Notes under the pieces: generated by a model
Database searches by the model: none
What the model was told of the DNA's origin: nothing
The model's input: the letters and a program-made list of their open reading frames with translations, nothing else
In this document: in pieces, positions 1 through 8,847 of the stretch
How positions within the stretch are numbered: position 1 is the first letter of the stretch
Layout of the letters: every line of letters starts with the position of its first letter
Source: Sulfurimonas sp.
GTDB lineage: Bacteria > Campylobacterota > Campylobacteria > Campylobacterales > Sulfurimonadaceae
Direction: 5' to 3'
Length of the DNA: 62,459 bases
Assembly (NCBI GenBank): GCA_027063505.1
Contig: JAMORO010000076.1
Span: 1 to 62,459, forward strand
Position numbers and translations under genes: made by a program

Positions 1-10
1 GTATAATTAT

Positions 11-586
11 ATGAAAGAAAATATCTTACTTCTAGGTGCTGGTGGACATTGTCACTCCGTTATTGATGTAATCGAGCAAGAAAATAGATTTTCTATAGTA
101 GGTATTGTGGATAATGAGAAAAATGTTGGAGAGTCTATTTTAGGATATCCTATTATTGGTTGTGATGATGATTTAAAAGAGTTAAGAAAAAAGTATAAGT
201 ATGCACTAGTAAGTGTTGGACAGATTAAAAGTCCAGCGATAAGAGTAAAGTTATTTCATCTCCTCAAAGAGCTTAACTTTGAATTACCTGTAATCATCTC
301 TCCTATTGCTTATGTATCTAAACATACAAGCATAGAAGAGGGCACGATTGTAATGCACCATGCTCTTGTAAATGCGAATGTAGAGATAGGAAAGAACTGT
401 ATAATTAATAGTAAATCCCTTATAGAACATGACGTGATAATTGGCAGTAATTGTCATATCTCTACCGGGGCTATTTTAAACGGTGGTGTAAATGTAGCAG
501 ATGAAACTTTTTTTGGTAGTAATGCAATTTCTATAGAGTATAATAATATATCGGGTTTCATAAAAGCAGGGAGTGTACAAAAATGA
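11..586 (+). CDS. NeuD/PglD/LegH-family sugar O/N-acetyltransferase
   Basis: 191-residue left-handed beta-helix acyltransferase. The N-terminus has the PglD-type nucleotide-sugar-binding Rossmann-like motif GAGGH (residues 10-13 region), and the C-terminal half is built of hexapeptide repeats. His140 in IEHDVIIG matches the catalytic base of PglD. The family transfers acetyl from acetyl-CoA to an amino or hydroxyl group of a sugar. Placed directly before a nonulosonic acid synthase, it could be the LegH-like N-acetyltransferase or a NeuD-like O-acetyltransferase; sequence alone does not decide. The protein ends at AGSVQK, without the usual G-x-PAK tail, and its stop overlaps the next start (ATGA), suggesting translational coupling. 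Start is the ATG at 11; upstream sequence is cut by the window edge. Confidence 0.8.
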   Translation: MKENILLLGAGGHCHSVIDVIEQENRFSIVGIVDNEKNVGESILGYPIIGCDDDLKELRKKYKYALVSVGQIKSPAIRVKLFHLLKELNFELPVIISPIAYVSKHTSIEEGTIVMHHALVNANVEIGKNCIINSKSLIEHDVIIGSNCHISTGAILNGGVNVADETFFGSNAISIEYNNISGFIKAGSVQK

Positions 587-1581
587 GTGTATTTATCATA
601 GCAGAAGCAGGAGTAAATCATAATGGTTCTGTAAAACTTGCAAGAAAGCTTATAGATGTAGCTGTTGAAGCAGGTGTGGATGCTGTTAAGTTTCAAACCT
701 TTAAAGCAGAGAAGCTTGTAAGTAAAGATGCAAAAAAAGCAAAATACCAGAGTGAAAATATGCAAGAGAGTGATGATAGTCAGTTTAATATGCTTAAAAA
801 GTTAGAGCTTGATGTTGCTACCCATCATGAACTTATCTCCTACTGCAACTCCAAAAATATTATGTTCCTCTCAACTCCATTTGATCATGATAGTATAGAA
901 CTACTGGATAGTTTAGATCTTGAAATCTTTAAAATACCAAGTGGAGAGATAACAAACTTACCATATTTACAAGATATTGGGAGTCTTAAGAAAAAGGTTA
1001 TTCTATCAACTGGTATGGCAGATATGGGTGAGATAGAGGATGCTTTAGATGTCTTAGTCGGTGCAGGAACTCAAAAAGAGGATATTACAGTTCTTCATGC
1101 AAATACAATGTATCCAACACCTATGGAAGATGTTAATTTAAGAGCGATGGTCACTATAGGTCATGCATTTGATATAGAGTATGGTTACAGTGATCATACT
1201 CTTGGAATTGAAGTTCCTGTAGCGGCAGTCTCTTTAGGTGCTACTTGTATAGAAAAACATTTTACACTAGACAAAACTATGGAAGGGCCAGATCATAAAG
1301 CTAGTTTAGAACCTGATGAATTAAAAGCGATGGTAGGGGCTATAAGAAATATTGAATTAGCATTAGGAAGTAGTGTTAAAAAACCAACTCCAAGTGAAAC
1401 ACCAAATATTCAAGTGGCAAGGAAGTCTATAGTAGCAAGTAGTAAAATTAAAAAGGGTGAACTTTTTAGTAGTGAAAACTTAACGATAAAACGACCAGGA
1501 AGTGGAATAAGTCCTATGCGATGGAATGAGATTATAGGAAGTGTTGCACAAAGAGATTATATGGTTGATGAACTGATATGA
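583..1581 (+). CDS. legI: Nonulosonic acid synthase, probably legionaminic acid synthase LegI (NeuB family)
   Basis: 332 residues, normal length for NeuB. The family condenses phosphoenolpyruvate with a 6-carbon amino sugar to form a 9-carbon sialic-like acid in the cytoplasm. The TIM-barrel N-terminus carries AEAGVNHNG at residues 8-16 and the metal/substrate motif SDHTLG; the last ~60 residues form the SAF (antifreeze-like) lid, around RKSIVASSKIKKGE. The gene overlaps both neighbours by 4 bases. Order legI-legG-ptmE-legF is that of the C. jejuni legionaminic acid pathway (Cj1327, Cj1328, Cj1329, Cj1331), which favours LegI over sialic acid NeuB or pseudaminic PseI. Substrate choice is inferred from context. 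Confidence 0.88.
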   Translation: MSVFIIAEAGVNHNGSVKLARKLIDVAVEAGVDAVKFQTFKAEKLVSKDAKKAKYQSENMQESDDSQFNMLKKLELDVATHHELISYCNSKNIMFLSTPFDHDSIELLDSLDLEIFKIPSGEITNLPYLQDIGSLKKKVILSTGMADMGEIEDALDVLVGAGTQKEDITVLHANTMYPTPMEDVNLRAMVTIGHAFDIEYGYSDHTLGIEVPVAAVSLGATCIEKHFTLDKTMEGPDHKASLEPDELKAMVGAIRNIELALGSSVKKPTPSETPNIQVARKSIVASSKIKKGELFSSENLTIKRPGSGISPMRWNEIIGSVAQRDYMVDELI

Positions 1582-2756
1582 ATAGAAGAAAAATATGTGT
1601 AGTCACGGGAACTCGTGCGGAGTATGGTCTTTTATATTGGCTCCTAAAGGAGATAGAGTCTGAAGAGACTTTAGAACTGCAACTTATAGTGACTGGAATG
1701 CATCTGAGCCCTGAGTTTGGATTAACATACAAAAGTATAGAAAAAGAGTTTAGGATTGATAAAAAAGTAGAGATGTTACTCTCCTCTGATACTTCAGTAG
1801 GAATCTCTAAGTCAATGGGACTTGCACAGATTAGTTTTGCAGAGGTATACGAAGAGTTACAACCTCAAATGATAGTTGTCCTTGGAGATAGATATGAGAT
1901 ATTTTCTGCGGTAAGTGCAGCAATGATAGCTCGTATTCCTATAGCACACCTTCATGGAGGAGAGACTACAGAAGGCGCTTTTGATGAATCTATACGTCAC
2001 AGTATTACAAAGATGAGTCATTTACATTTTACTGCAACACAAGAGTATAGAGATAGAGTTATTCAATTAGGAGAGCATCCAAGTAGAGTTTTTAATGTTG
2101 GTGGACTTGGCATTGATAATATTAAAAAATTAAAACTTTTAAGTAAAGAAGAGTTTGAGAAGTCAATAGATTTTAGATTAAATAGAAAAAATATTTTAGT
2201 TACATTTCATCCTGTAACACTGGAAAATACAACGGCAAAAGAGCAGTTTAGTGAACTCTTAAATGCAATAGATGAGTTAGAAGAGACACATATTATTTTT
2301 ACGAAAGCAAATAGTGATACAGATGGCCGTATAATTAATAAGATGATTGATGAGTATGTCTCAAAAAATAGAAATAAATCTGTAGAATTTACCTCCTTAG
2401 GACAACTTAGATACTTAAGTGCTTTACAGTATATGGATGCTATGGTTGGAAATAGTTCAAGTGGTTTAATCGAAGCACCTTCATTTGGACTTGGAACTGT
2501 TAATGTTGGAGATAGACAAAAAGGTCGTATTATGGCTGATAGTGTCATATCTTGTGAGTCTGATAAAAAGTCTATTTTAGAGGTGTTCAAAAAATTATAC
2601 TCTAAAGAGTTCCAAGAAACTTTAAAATCAGTTACAAATCCTTATGGTGATGGTGGGGCAAGTAAAAAGATTAAAGATGTTCTTAAAGTAGTGGATTTAG
2701 ATAATATATTGAAAAAATCTTTTTTTAATATAGAGTGTAAAAATAAGGAAATATAA
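1578..2756 (+). CDS. legG: UDP-sugar 2-epimerase (hydrolysing), probably LegG (NeuC family)
   Basis: 392 residues, GT-B fold of the NeuC/WecB family. The enzyme hydrolyses the UDP group of a UDP-N-acetyl sugar with inversion at C2, giving the free mannosamine-type sugar used by the neighbouring NeuB-family synthase. Visible motifs: VVTGTRAEYGLL at the N-terminus, HLHGGETTEGAFDESIRH in the middle, VTFHPVT, and the UDP-binding loop GNSSSGLIEAPSFGL. Start ATG overlaps the previous stop. In legionaminic synthesis the substrate is UDP-2,4-diacetamido-2,4,6-trideoxyglucose or its GDP form; the choice of LegG over sialic acid NeuC rests on the adjacent ptmE. Confidence 0.85.
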   Translation: MNRRKICVVTGTRAEYGLLYWLLKEIESEETLELQLIVTGMHLSPEFGLTYKSIEKEFRIDKKVEMLLSSDTSVGISKSMGLAQISFAEVYEELQPQMIVVLGDRYEIFSAVSAAMIARIPIAHLHGGETTEGAFDESIRHSITKMSHLHFTATQEYRDRVIQLGEHPSRVFNVGGLGIDNIKKLKLLSKEEFEKSIDFRLNRKNILVTFHPVTLENTTAKEQFSELLNAIDELEETHIIFTKANSDTDGRIINKMIDEYVSKNRNKSVEFTSLGQLRYLSALQYMDAMVGNSSSGLIEAPSFGLGTVNVGDRQKGRIMADSVISCESDKKSILEVFKKLYSKEFQETLKSVTNPYGDGGASKKIKDVLKVVDLDNILKKSFFNIECKNKEI

Positions 2757-2762
2757 TTATTT

Positions 2763-3815
2763 ATGAAAAATATTAATGAGATAAAAATAACAACCAATGC
2801 TACTATAAAAGAGGCACTTCAAATCATAGATAATGGAGCAGTAAAGTTTGCTATAGTTGTGGATAAAGAAGATAAACTTTTAGGTACAGTAACTGATGGT
2901 GATATAAGAAGAGCTATGCTTAATGAAAAAACACTTCATAGCAGCATTGAACAAATTTATTTTAGAACTCCTGTTACTGTAAGTGTAAATACTTCAAAAG
3001 AAGAGATAATTAATATATGTACAACAAAAAAGATTTATCAAGTTCCTGTAATAGATGAAGTAGGTAAAGTAGTTAGTATTCAAATTTTAGATGAACTTCT
3101 AAAGCCAAAAGAGCATAAAAATAGAGTTGTTCTTATGGTTGGAGGCTTGGGTACAAGGTTAAAACCATTAACTGATACTACTCCAAAACCAATGCTTCCT
3201 GTTGGGGGAAAACCAATCCTTCAGACGATAGTTGAAAAATTTGTAAGTTATGGATTTGTAAATATAATTATGTGTGTAGGGTATAAGTCTCAGATAATTC
3301 AAGATTTTTTTGAAGATGGAAGTAAATATGGTGCTAATATTGAATATATTCTTGAAGATAAACGTATGGGAACAGCAGGTGCTCTTACACTTTTAAGTGA
3401 TATACAAAAGCCTTGTGAACCATTTTTTGTAATGAATGGTGATTTACTTACAAATGTAAACTTTGAAAATATGTTAGATTTTCATATGGCTCAAAATGCA
3501 AAAGCAACTATGTGTGTAAGAGAATATGATTTTCAAGTTCCTTATGGTGTTGTAAATATAAAAAATGGTGAAATAAAATCAATAGAAGAGAAACCAGTTC
3601 ATAAATTTTTTGTAAGTGCAGGTATCTATATGTTAGATACTTTATGTATAGAGATGATACCAGAAGATCAATTTTATGATATGCCAACACTTTTTGAAAA
3701 GATGATAGAAAACAATGATATGACAGTCTCTTTTCCAATTAGAGAGTATTGGTTGGATATTGGTAGAATTGATGAATATGAAAAAGCAAATATTGAGTAT
3801 GTAGAGGTATTCTAA
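2763..3815 (+). CDS. ptmE: CBS-domain nucleotidyltransferase, PtmE-like (sugar-1-phosphate guanylyltransferase)
   Basis: 350 residues. Residues about 1-115 form a CBS pair (ATDGDIRRAM-like element in the first repeat), followed by a nucleotidyltransferase domain with signature GGLGTRLKPLT at about 128-138 and KPMLPVGGKPIL. C. jejuni PtmE (Cj1329) has this architecture and makes GDP-glucosamine, the entry metabolite of the GDP-linked legionaminic acid route. Position between the legG-like and legF-like genes supports that role. The CBS pair may sense an adenylate or CMP-sugar ligand; that is an inference. It ends one base before the next ATG. Confidence 0.82.
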   Translation: MKNINEIKITTNATIKEALQIIDNGAVKFAIVVDKEDKLLGTVTDGDIRRAMLNEKTLHSSIEQIYFRTPVTVSVNTSKEEIINICTTKKIYQVPVIDEVGKVVSIQILDELLKPKEHKNRVVLMVGGLGTRLKPLTDTTPKPMLPVGGKPILQTIVEKFVSYGFVNIIMCVGYKSQIIQDFFEDGSKYGANIEYILEDKRMGTAGALTLLSDIQKPCEPFFVMNGDLLTNVNFENMLDFHMAQNAKATMCVREYDFQVPYGVVNIKNGEIKSIEEKPVHKFFVSAGIYMLDTLCIEMIPEDQFYDMPTLFEKMIENNDMTVSFPIREYWLDIGRIDEYEKANIEYVEVF

Positions 3816-4502
3816 ATGTATAAAGGGAGAACATTCTTAGCAATTATTCCTGCTCGTGGTGGGAGTAAAAGATTGCCAAGAAAAAATATTTTAAATCTAA
3901 ATAGTAAACCTTTACTTGCATACAGTATAGAAGCAGGATTTAAGAGCAAGTATATTGATAGTGTTGTAGTAAGTAGTGATGATGAAAAGATACTAGAGAT
4001 AGCAAAAAAATATAATGCTACTCTTATAGAGAGACCTGAATTTTTGGCAAGTGATACTGCAACGACATTTGATGCGATTAAACACACTATCGAGAATAGT
4101 GATTCATATGATTATATAGTATTACTACAAGCAACATCACCTTTGAGAAATGCTACTCATATAGATGCAGCAATTGAATTATTAGTAATAAAAAATGCAG
4201 ATGCTATTGTATCTGTTTGTGAAATGGATCATAGTCCTTTATGGTCAAATACATTATCTAAAGATTTATCTATGAAAGGTTTTTTAAAAGATGAAGTTTT
4301 AAATAAACGTAGTCAAGATTTAGAGAGATATTATAGGCTTAATGGTGCTATATATATCTGTAAAACAGAAAAACTTCTACAAGAGAAAAGTTTTTTATTG
4401 AAAGAGAATATTTTTGCATATAAAATGGATAGAAATTGTTCAATAGATATTGATGAAGAGATTGATTTTAAAATTGCAGAAATAATTCAGGCCAATCAGT
4501 GA
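3816..4502 (+). CDS. legF: CMP-nonulosonic acid synthetase, probably CMP-legionaminate synthase LegF (NeuA family)
   Basis: 228 residues, typical for NeuA/LegF/PtmB. Activates the 9-carbon acid with CTP. The N-terminal CTP-binding signature IPARGGSKRLPRKN (residues about 10-23) and the motif LLQATSPLR are intact; C-terminal IDIDEEIDFKIAE is typical. It completes the in-window acid synthesis, condensation and activation steps, and its product would feed the sialyltransferase-like protein encoded next (4-base overlap). Legionaminate is preferred over Neu5Ac from gene order only. Confidence 0.87.
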   Translation: MYKGRTFLAIIPARGGSKRLPRKNILNLNSKPLLAYSIEAGFKSKYIDSVVVSSDDEKILEIAKKYNATLIERPEFLASDTATTFDAIKHTIENSDSYDYIVLLQATSPLRNATHIDAAIELLVIKNADAIVSVCEMDHSPLWSNTLSKDLSMKGFLKDEVLNKRSQDLERYYRLNGAIYICKTEKLLQEKSFLLKENIFAYKMDRNCSIDIDEEIDFKIAEIIQANQ

Positions 4503-5413
4503 AAGCAATTTTCTTTATTGAATCTCCTTTACAACTTTTAAATGCATATGAAGCAAAAAGTTTTTTTGAAGTACAAGAGTATATCTACTATATAAGATTC
4601 TCTGGGCTTGTAAATAATGATAAGCAATTATTAAATCTTATTAAAGTTTTAGATTTAAAAAATATTGAGAGAATTACTATTAATACTACTAGTAGGAGTA
4701 TAAAAGACTATATAACACTTTTATATTATAAATATATTTACAAAGTTCCATCAAGTTTTGATAAGGTTTTTATCGGAAATTTTGATTCTGGTTTTTTTAA
4801 TTTAATAATTAAAAAAATCAATAAAAGTAAAATTATTTTACTTGATGATGGTGCAAAAAGTATTGATATTCAAAAGAATTTTTCAGAAGAGAACTATTAT
4901 AATCTTTTTACGATGTATAATTTAAAAATCTTTTCACAACAAAAAGTATTTAAAAACTCTTATAATCAGTTACAAAAAAACTTAAAAAACATAACTAGAA
5001 ATAAAAATAAAATTCTATTTCTAGGATTAAAATTGAGTGAGATAGGTATAGTTACAGAAGAGTACTATTTACAACAGATTCAAAAAATAGTTAATAATTA
5101 TGGAGAAAAAGAGCTTATATATATCTCTCATAGAGGTGAGAACCGAAATAAAATAGATAAAATTATTGCTATACAAAATATTAAAGTATTAGAGCTTGAT
5201 TATCCAGTAGAACTGTATGGTCTCTATAATGAGGAGATACCTTATAAAGTCGCTTCTTTTTATTCTACAGCACTTTACACAATGAAAAATATTTATAATA
5301 TAGAAGCTGAAAGTTTCATGTTTGATTTTTCTCACTCTAAGTATAAAACTACTATTGCAAATGTTTATAGTTATTATGAAAAATATTTTGAGGTTATTGA
5401 TTTAAATGATTAA
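4499..5413 (+). CDS. Putative sialyltransferase-like glycosyltransferase
   Basis: 304 residues, GTG start overlapping the legF stop. The N-terminus IESPLQLLNAYEAK resembles the opening strand-helix of GT52 and polysialyltransferase-type enzymes, which begin with a similar SPLQ-x-x-NA-x-E element. A mid-protein LLDDGAKSID and a later YISHRGENRNKID also recall that family (DDG and HP/HR motifs). Such enzymes transfer a CMP-activated nonulosonic acid. Immediate linkage to legF makes transfer of CMP-legionaminate the simplest role. No signal peptide or membrane segment is apparent, so it should act at the cytoplasmic face. Family assignment is moderate, donor is inferred. Confidence 0.6.
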   Translation: MKAIFFIESPLQLLNAYEAKSFFEVQEYIYYIRFSGLVNNDKQLLNLIKVLDLKNIERITINTTSRSIKDYITLLYYKYIYKVPSSFDKVFIGNFDSGFFNLIIKKINKSKIILLDDGAKSIDIQKNFSEENYYNLFTMYNLKIFSQQKVFKNSYNQLQKNLKNITRNKNKILFLGLKLSEIGIVTEEYYLQQIQKIVNNYGEKELIYISHRGENRNKIDKIIAIQNIKVLELDYPVELYGLYNEEIPYKVASFYSTALYTMKNIYNIEAESFMFDFSHSKYKTTIANVYSYYEKYFEVIDLND

Positions 5414-6632
5414 ATTATTATCTAAAAATATTGTTTTATATGGTGGGACTAATGCTTTAAAATCCTTAGTTCCACTTTTGATGTTACCAATTTTAACAGC
5501 ACATCTTACTCTTTCTGATTTTGGAGTGCTCTCTATTGTCGAAACAACCATTTTGTTTGTTACTCCTTTTATAATGTTAAATATTAATGCTGCTATAAAT
5601 GTAGAGTATTTTAAACTTGAACATGTAAAACTAAAAGAGTATGTAACAAATGCTTTGATCTTATCTCTACTAGCCTTTATGATAGTTATAACTTTTGTAG
5701 CTATTTTACGGGAACAAATAGCTTTGTTTTTTGATATTGATATAAGATTAATAGTATGGATTATTATTTTTGCTATGCTGAGAGTTGTGAGTAGTGTTCT
5801 CTTGGGGTTGTACCAATCAAGACAAGAAGCAACTCATTTTGCATTTTTTACACTTTCTCAAACTGTTTTTGATTTTGCCTTGTCATATATTTTAGTAGTA
5901 ATATATCAATTTGGATATATTGGAAGATTAGAGGGAATATATGGTGTCTATGGTATATTCTCTATCGTTGGGGTTTATCTTCTTGTTAGAATGGATTATA
6001 TTGGAAATATTACATTTAAATATACTAAAGATATTTTAAATTATGGGGTGCCTTTGATTCCTCATGCTGTGAGTGGTACAGTTATGGCAATGTCTGATAG
6101 ATATTTTATCTCATATTATATTGGAAATGATGAAGTAGGTTTATATACAATAGCTTATCAAATATCTGCATTAATGCTTTTAGTAAGTATGTCTGTTAAT
6201 CAGGCCTGGTCCCCAATGCTCTTTAAGCTTTTAAAAGAAAAAAATATTCAAAAAGTGATGCAAATAACGGTATATCTTTTCATAATCTTTACTCTAATTG
6301 GTATAATTATCTATTTTTTAGAGGGTCTACTATTTCAGATTTTTGTTGATGAAAGTTTTTATCAAGCAAAAGAGTATTTTGGATGGTTACTGATTGGATT
6401 TATTTTTCAATCATTTTATTTTTTAGTAACAAATATTTTATTTTTTGAAAAAAAGACAAAATTACTTGCTAGTATGACTATTATAGGTGCAAGTATAAAT
6501 ATAGTGTTGAATTATTTTTTTATTCAATGGTATAGTGTTATTGGTGTGGCATATGCTACAGCTATAACATGGTTTTTATTCTTTCTATTAGTACTGCTTG
6601 TAGATATTAAATTACTTAAAGGAAATAAATGA
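5406..6632 (+). CDS. Wzx-type polysaccharide flippase (MATE/MVF-like)
   Basis: 408 residues, hydrophobic throughout, with roughly 12 predicted membrane segments, matching the length of Wzx O-antigen flippases. N-terminal sequence (NIVLYGGTNALKSLVPLLMLPILT) and the segment DILNYGVPLIPHAVSG are typical of the PF01943 polysaccharide_synt family. It should move undecaprenyl-linked repeat units to the periplasmic face. Overlaps the previous gene by 8 bases and the next by 4. Its place before the Wzy-like protein supports a Wzx/Wzy-dependent pathway. Confidence 0.85.
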   Translation: MIKLLSKNIVLYGGTNALKSLVPLLMLPILTAHLTLSDFGVLSIVETTILFVTPFIMLNINAAINVEYFKLEHVKLKEYVTNALILSLLAFMIVITFVAILREQIALFFDIDIRLIVWIIIFAMLRVVSSVLLGLYQSRQEATHFAFFTLSQTVFDFALSYILVVIYQFGYIGRLEGIYGVYGIFSIVGVYLLVRMDYIGNITFKYTKDILNYGVPLIPHAVSGTVMAMSDRYFISYYIGNDEVGLYTIAYQISALMLLVSMSVNQAWSPMLFKLLKEKNIQKVMQITVYLFIIFTLIGIIIYFLEGLLFQIFVDESFYQAKEYFGWLLIGFIFQSFYFLVTNILFFEKKTKLLASMTIIGASINIVLNYFFIQWYSVIGVAYATAITWFLFFLLVLLVDIKLLKGNK

Positions 6633-7126
6633 GATATTTAAAATTTATATTATCAATTATATATACAAGAATAGCACTTTTTACAATAGGTTCATATAAA
6701 TCAAAACCAAAAGTAAATTTTTATTCGAGATTTACAAAGTATACTAATCTTGGCAATAACTGTCATTTTAACGGTATGATCATTAGAGGGCAAGGTCGTG
6801 TTACAATAGGAGATAATTTACATTCAGGAAAGGATGTATTGATTGTTAATTCATATCATAAATATAATGATGGTGATGCAATACCTTATGATACTAAAGA
6901 AAGTATTAATAAAGATATTACTATTGAAAATAATGTTTGGATAGGGGATAGAGTTATAATACTAGGGGGTGTAATAATAGGAGAAGGTGCTATTCTACAA
7001 GCAGGAAGTGTAGTAGTCGCAAATATTCCAAAATATGCAATAGCTGGAGGTAATCCAGCTAAAATGTTTAAATTAAGAGATATTAACCATTATAATAAAA
7101 TGAAAGAAGAAAAACGATTTTGTTGA
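6629..7126 (+). CDS. Hexapeptide-repeat acyltransferase (WbbJ/CysE-like)
   Basis: 165 residues, start ATG after an AAAGGA ribosome site. Left-handed beta-helix repeats occupy about residues 35-150 (for example ITIENNVWIGDRVIILGGVIIGE), ending with the diagnostic IAGGNPAKMFK coenzyme-A-binding region. The NSYHKYNDG segment carries the loop histidine that acts as base in galactoside acetyltransferase-like enzymes. Probably acetylates a sugar of the repeat unit. The acceptor cannot be read from sequence. Confidence 0.8.
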   Translation: MRYLKFILSIIYTRIALFTIGSYKSKPKVNFYSRFTKYTNLGNNCHFNGMIIRGQGRVTIGDNLHSGKDVLIVNSYHKYNDGDAIPYDTKESINKDITIENNVWIGDRVIILGGVIIGEGAILQAGSVVVANIPKYAIAGGNPAKMFKLRDINHYNKMKEEKRFC

Positions 7127-8847
7127 AAAATATTATATTCTTCTCCTTTCTACAATTGTTTTTATTTTTAGGTTTTATAACTTTTAGTTTTATGGCTTTA
7201 CACATTAAAATATATATGTTCTTTGGATCTATATATGCTTTCTGGAATAAACAAGTATTCGTATTAAAAAATGTATATTTACATGAAATTATTTTTATCA
7301 CACTTTATTTTTATATAATAATGACGTCACTTTATGCTGAAGATGTATTTTTAGCTACAAAATTGATATTAGGTGAAATAACTTTAATACTTACATACCT
7401 TTCTTTGCGTTACTTAGTTTTAAACATAGATTATAAAATAGTAGAAAATATTTTTTTAAAATTAGGAACTGCATTTATCCTTACATCTTTACTTCTATAT
7501 ATAGCAGGTATTATATACATATACTATTTACATTATATTCCTACTCAAGATATGTACTTGAATGAACATTCAATAAGAGTTTATGGACTTTATATGGAAG
7601 GAAGTTTCCCACGATTAACTGGTCTTTCCGAAAGTCCAAATAGTTATTTATATATTGCATTCTTATTAATGTTAGTCTATTTTTTCAAAAAAAAATTTAT
7701 AATGTTTATTCTAACATTAATTACAGTTATTTTAACAATGTCAGGAACAGGACAACTCCTTATAATTATCTTTATAGGGTATAAATTACTTACAAACAAG
7801 AAGACATTTTTTTATACGATAGGAATTTTGATACTCATTACCTGTGTATTGATTTTTCTATATTTTAATGATCCTTTTATAAAATATATGATTGATCTAA
7901 GAATGGCACGGATAGAAAGTGGAAGTGGCCGATATGACTTATGGTACTTTGTGTTAGAGTGGTTAGATCAAAGTCCATGGATTGGGTATGGTGCTAATCA
8001 ATCAAGAGTTATACTAGAAAACTATAGTAGACATTATCAAAGTGCACATAACAGTTTTTTAGATATATTTCTAACAACGGGAGTATTAGGACTTTTAATC
8101 TATATCTTTTTTCATATTTCATTAGTTATGATATCTATAAAATTAAATAAAGTATATAAGACAAAAATTTTTATTCTTGCATATATCGAATATTTTATTA
8201 TATCACTCTCCAACAATACATTACATGTGGATTATGTTATAATCTACTTGATATTTATGTATATATTTTTACATAACAAAGGCAAAGAAATGGATCTTGA
8301 TTGTAGTTTAAAACAGTGCTTTTACACAATAAAAAAATCAAAATTTGTGGTAGTAAGTATAGCTTTTTTACCAATGATTTTAATGTATGTGTACATACTT
8401 AATAAAACTAATATTATTGTTAAACCAATATATAATGGTAAAGTAATGCTTGAAATTGGTAAAGCTACAAGTTTTCTAGAAGACTTGGTAAACCCTTTAG
8501 ATAAGACATATAATTTAAAAAGTATATTAGAACAAAAATATGATGTATCGGTGGTGATCCCTCCCCATACTACAAATATTTTAGTTATTACAAAAAAAGA
8601 TGCAGATATAGAAAAAATAAAAAACTCTTTAAAAGAATCTATAGAGTATGTAATGCAAAAACATAGAGAGTCGTTAAAATTATATGATGAATTCATTATG
8701 ACAAAAAAAATAGGAGCTATTTCAATATCTAAAATAGCTGAGACTAAACCTCTTACAAATTTAAAATTAGCACTTGCTCTTTTGGTTGGTATTCTTCTGT
8801 CATTTTTATATTCATACACAAAGTGTAAGTTAAAAACTGATGAATAG
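7120..8847 (+). CDS. O-antigen polymerase (Wzy-like) fused to a Wzz-like chain-length domain
   Basis: 575 residues from a TTG start at 7120 (a second TTG follows at 7123), overlapping the previous gene. Residues about 1-395 are a multi-pass O-antigen ligase/polymerase domain: the large periplasmic loop contains SGSGRYDLW and the polymerase-type motif SAHNSFLDIFLTTGVLG. After a short cytoplasmic stretch, residues about 405-575 look like a Wzz (polysaccharide co-polymerase) module: one membrane segment, a periplasmic region with VMLEIGKATS and TNILVITKKDADIEKIKN, and a terminal membrane segment preceded by IAETKPLTNLK, the Pro-containing pre-TM2 region of Wzz. Reading frame is continuous. Inference: one protein both polymerises and measures the glycan. 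Confidence 0.75.
   Translation: MLKNIIFFSFLQLFLFLGFITFSFMALHIKIYMFFGSIYAFWNKQVFVLKNVYLHEIIFITLYFYIIMTSLYAEDVFLATKLILGEITLILTYLSLRYLVLNIDYKIVENIFLKLGTAFILTSLLLYIAGIIYIYYLHYIPTQDMYLNEHSIRVYGLYMEGSFPRLTGLSESPNSYLYIAFLLMLVYFFKKKFIMFILTLITVILTMSGTGQLLIIIFIGYKLLTNKKTFFYTIGILILITCVLIFLYFNDPFIKYMIDLRMARIESGSGRYDLWYFVLEWLDQSPWIGYGANQSRVILENYSRHYQSAHNSFLDIFLTTGVLGLLIYIFFHISLVMISIKLNKVYKTKIFILAYIEYFIISLSNNTLHVDYVIIYLIFMYIFLHNKGKEMDLDCSLKQCFYTIKKSKFVVVSIAFLPMILMYVYILNKTNIIVKPIYNGKVMLEIGKATSFLEDLVNPLDKTYNLKSILEQKYDVSVVIPPHTTNILVITKKDADIEKIKNSLKESIEYVMQKHRESLKLYDEFIMTKKIGAISISKIAETKPLTNLKLALALLVGILLSFLYSYTKCKLKTDE

Noticed and set aside
583-4502. Assignment to sialic acid (Neu5Ac) synthesis neuB/neuC/neuA
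   Set aside because: The families fit, but the CBS-nucleotidyltransferase (PtmE) between legG and legF and the Campylobacter-like gene order favour legionaminate.
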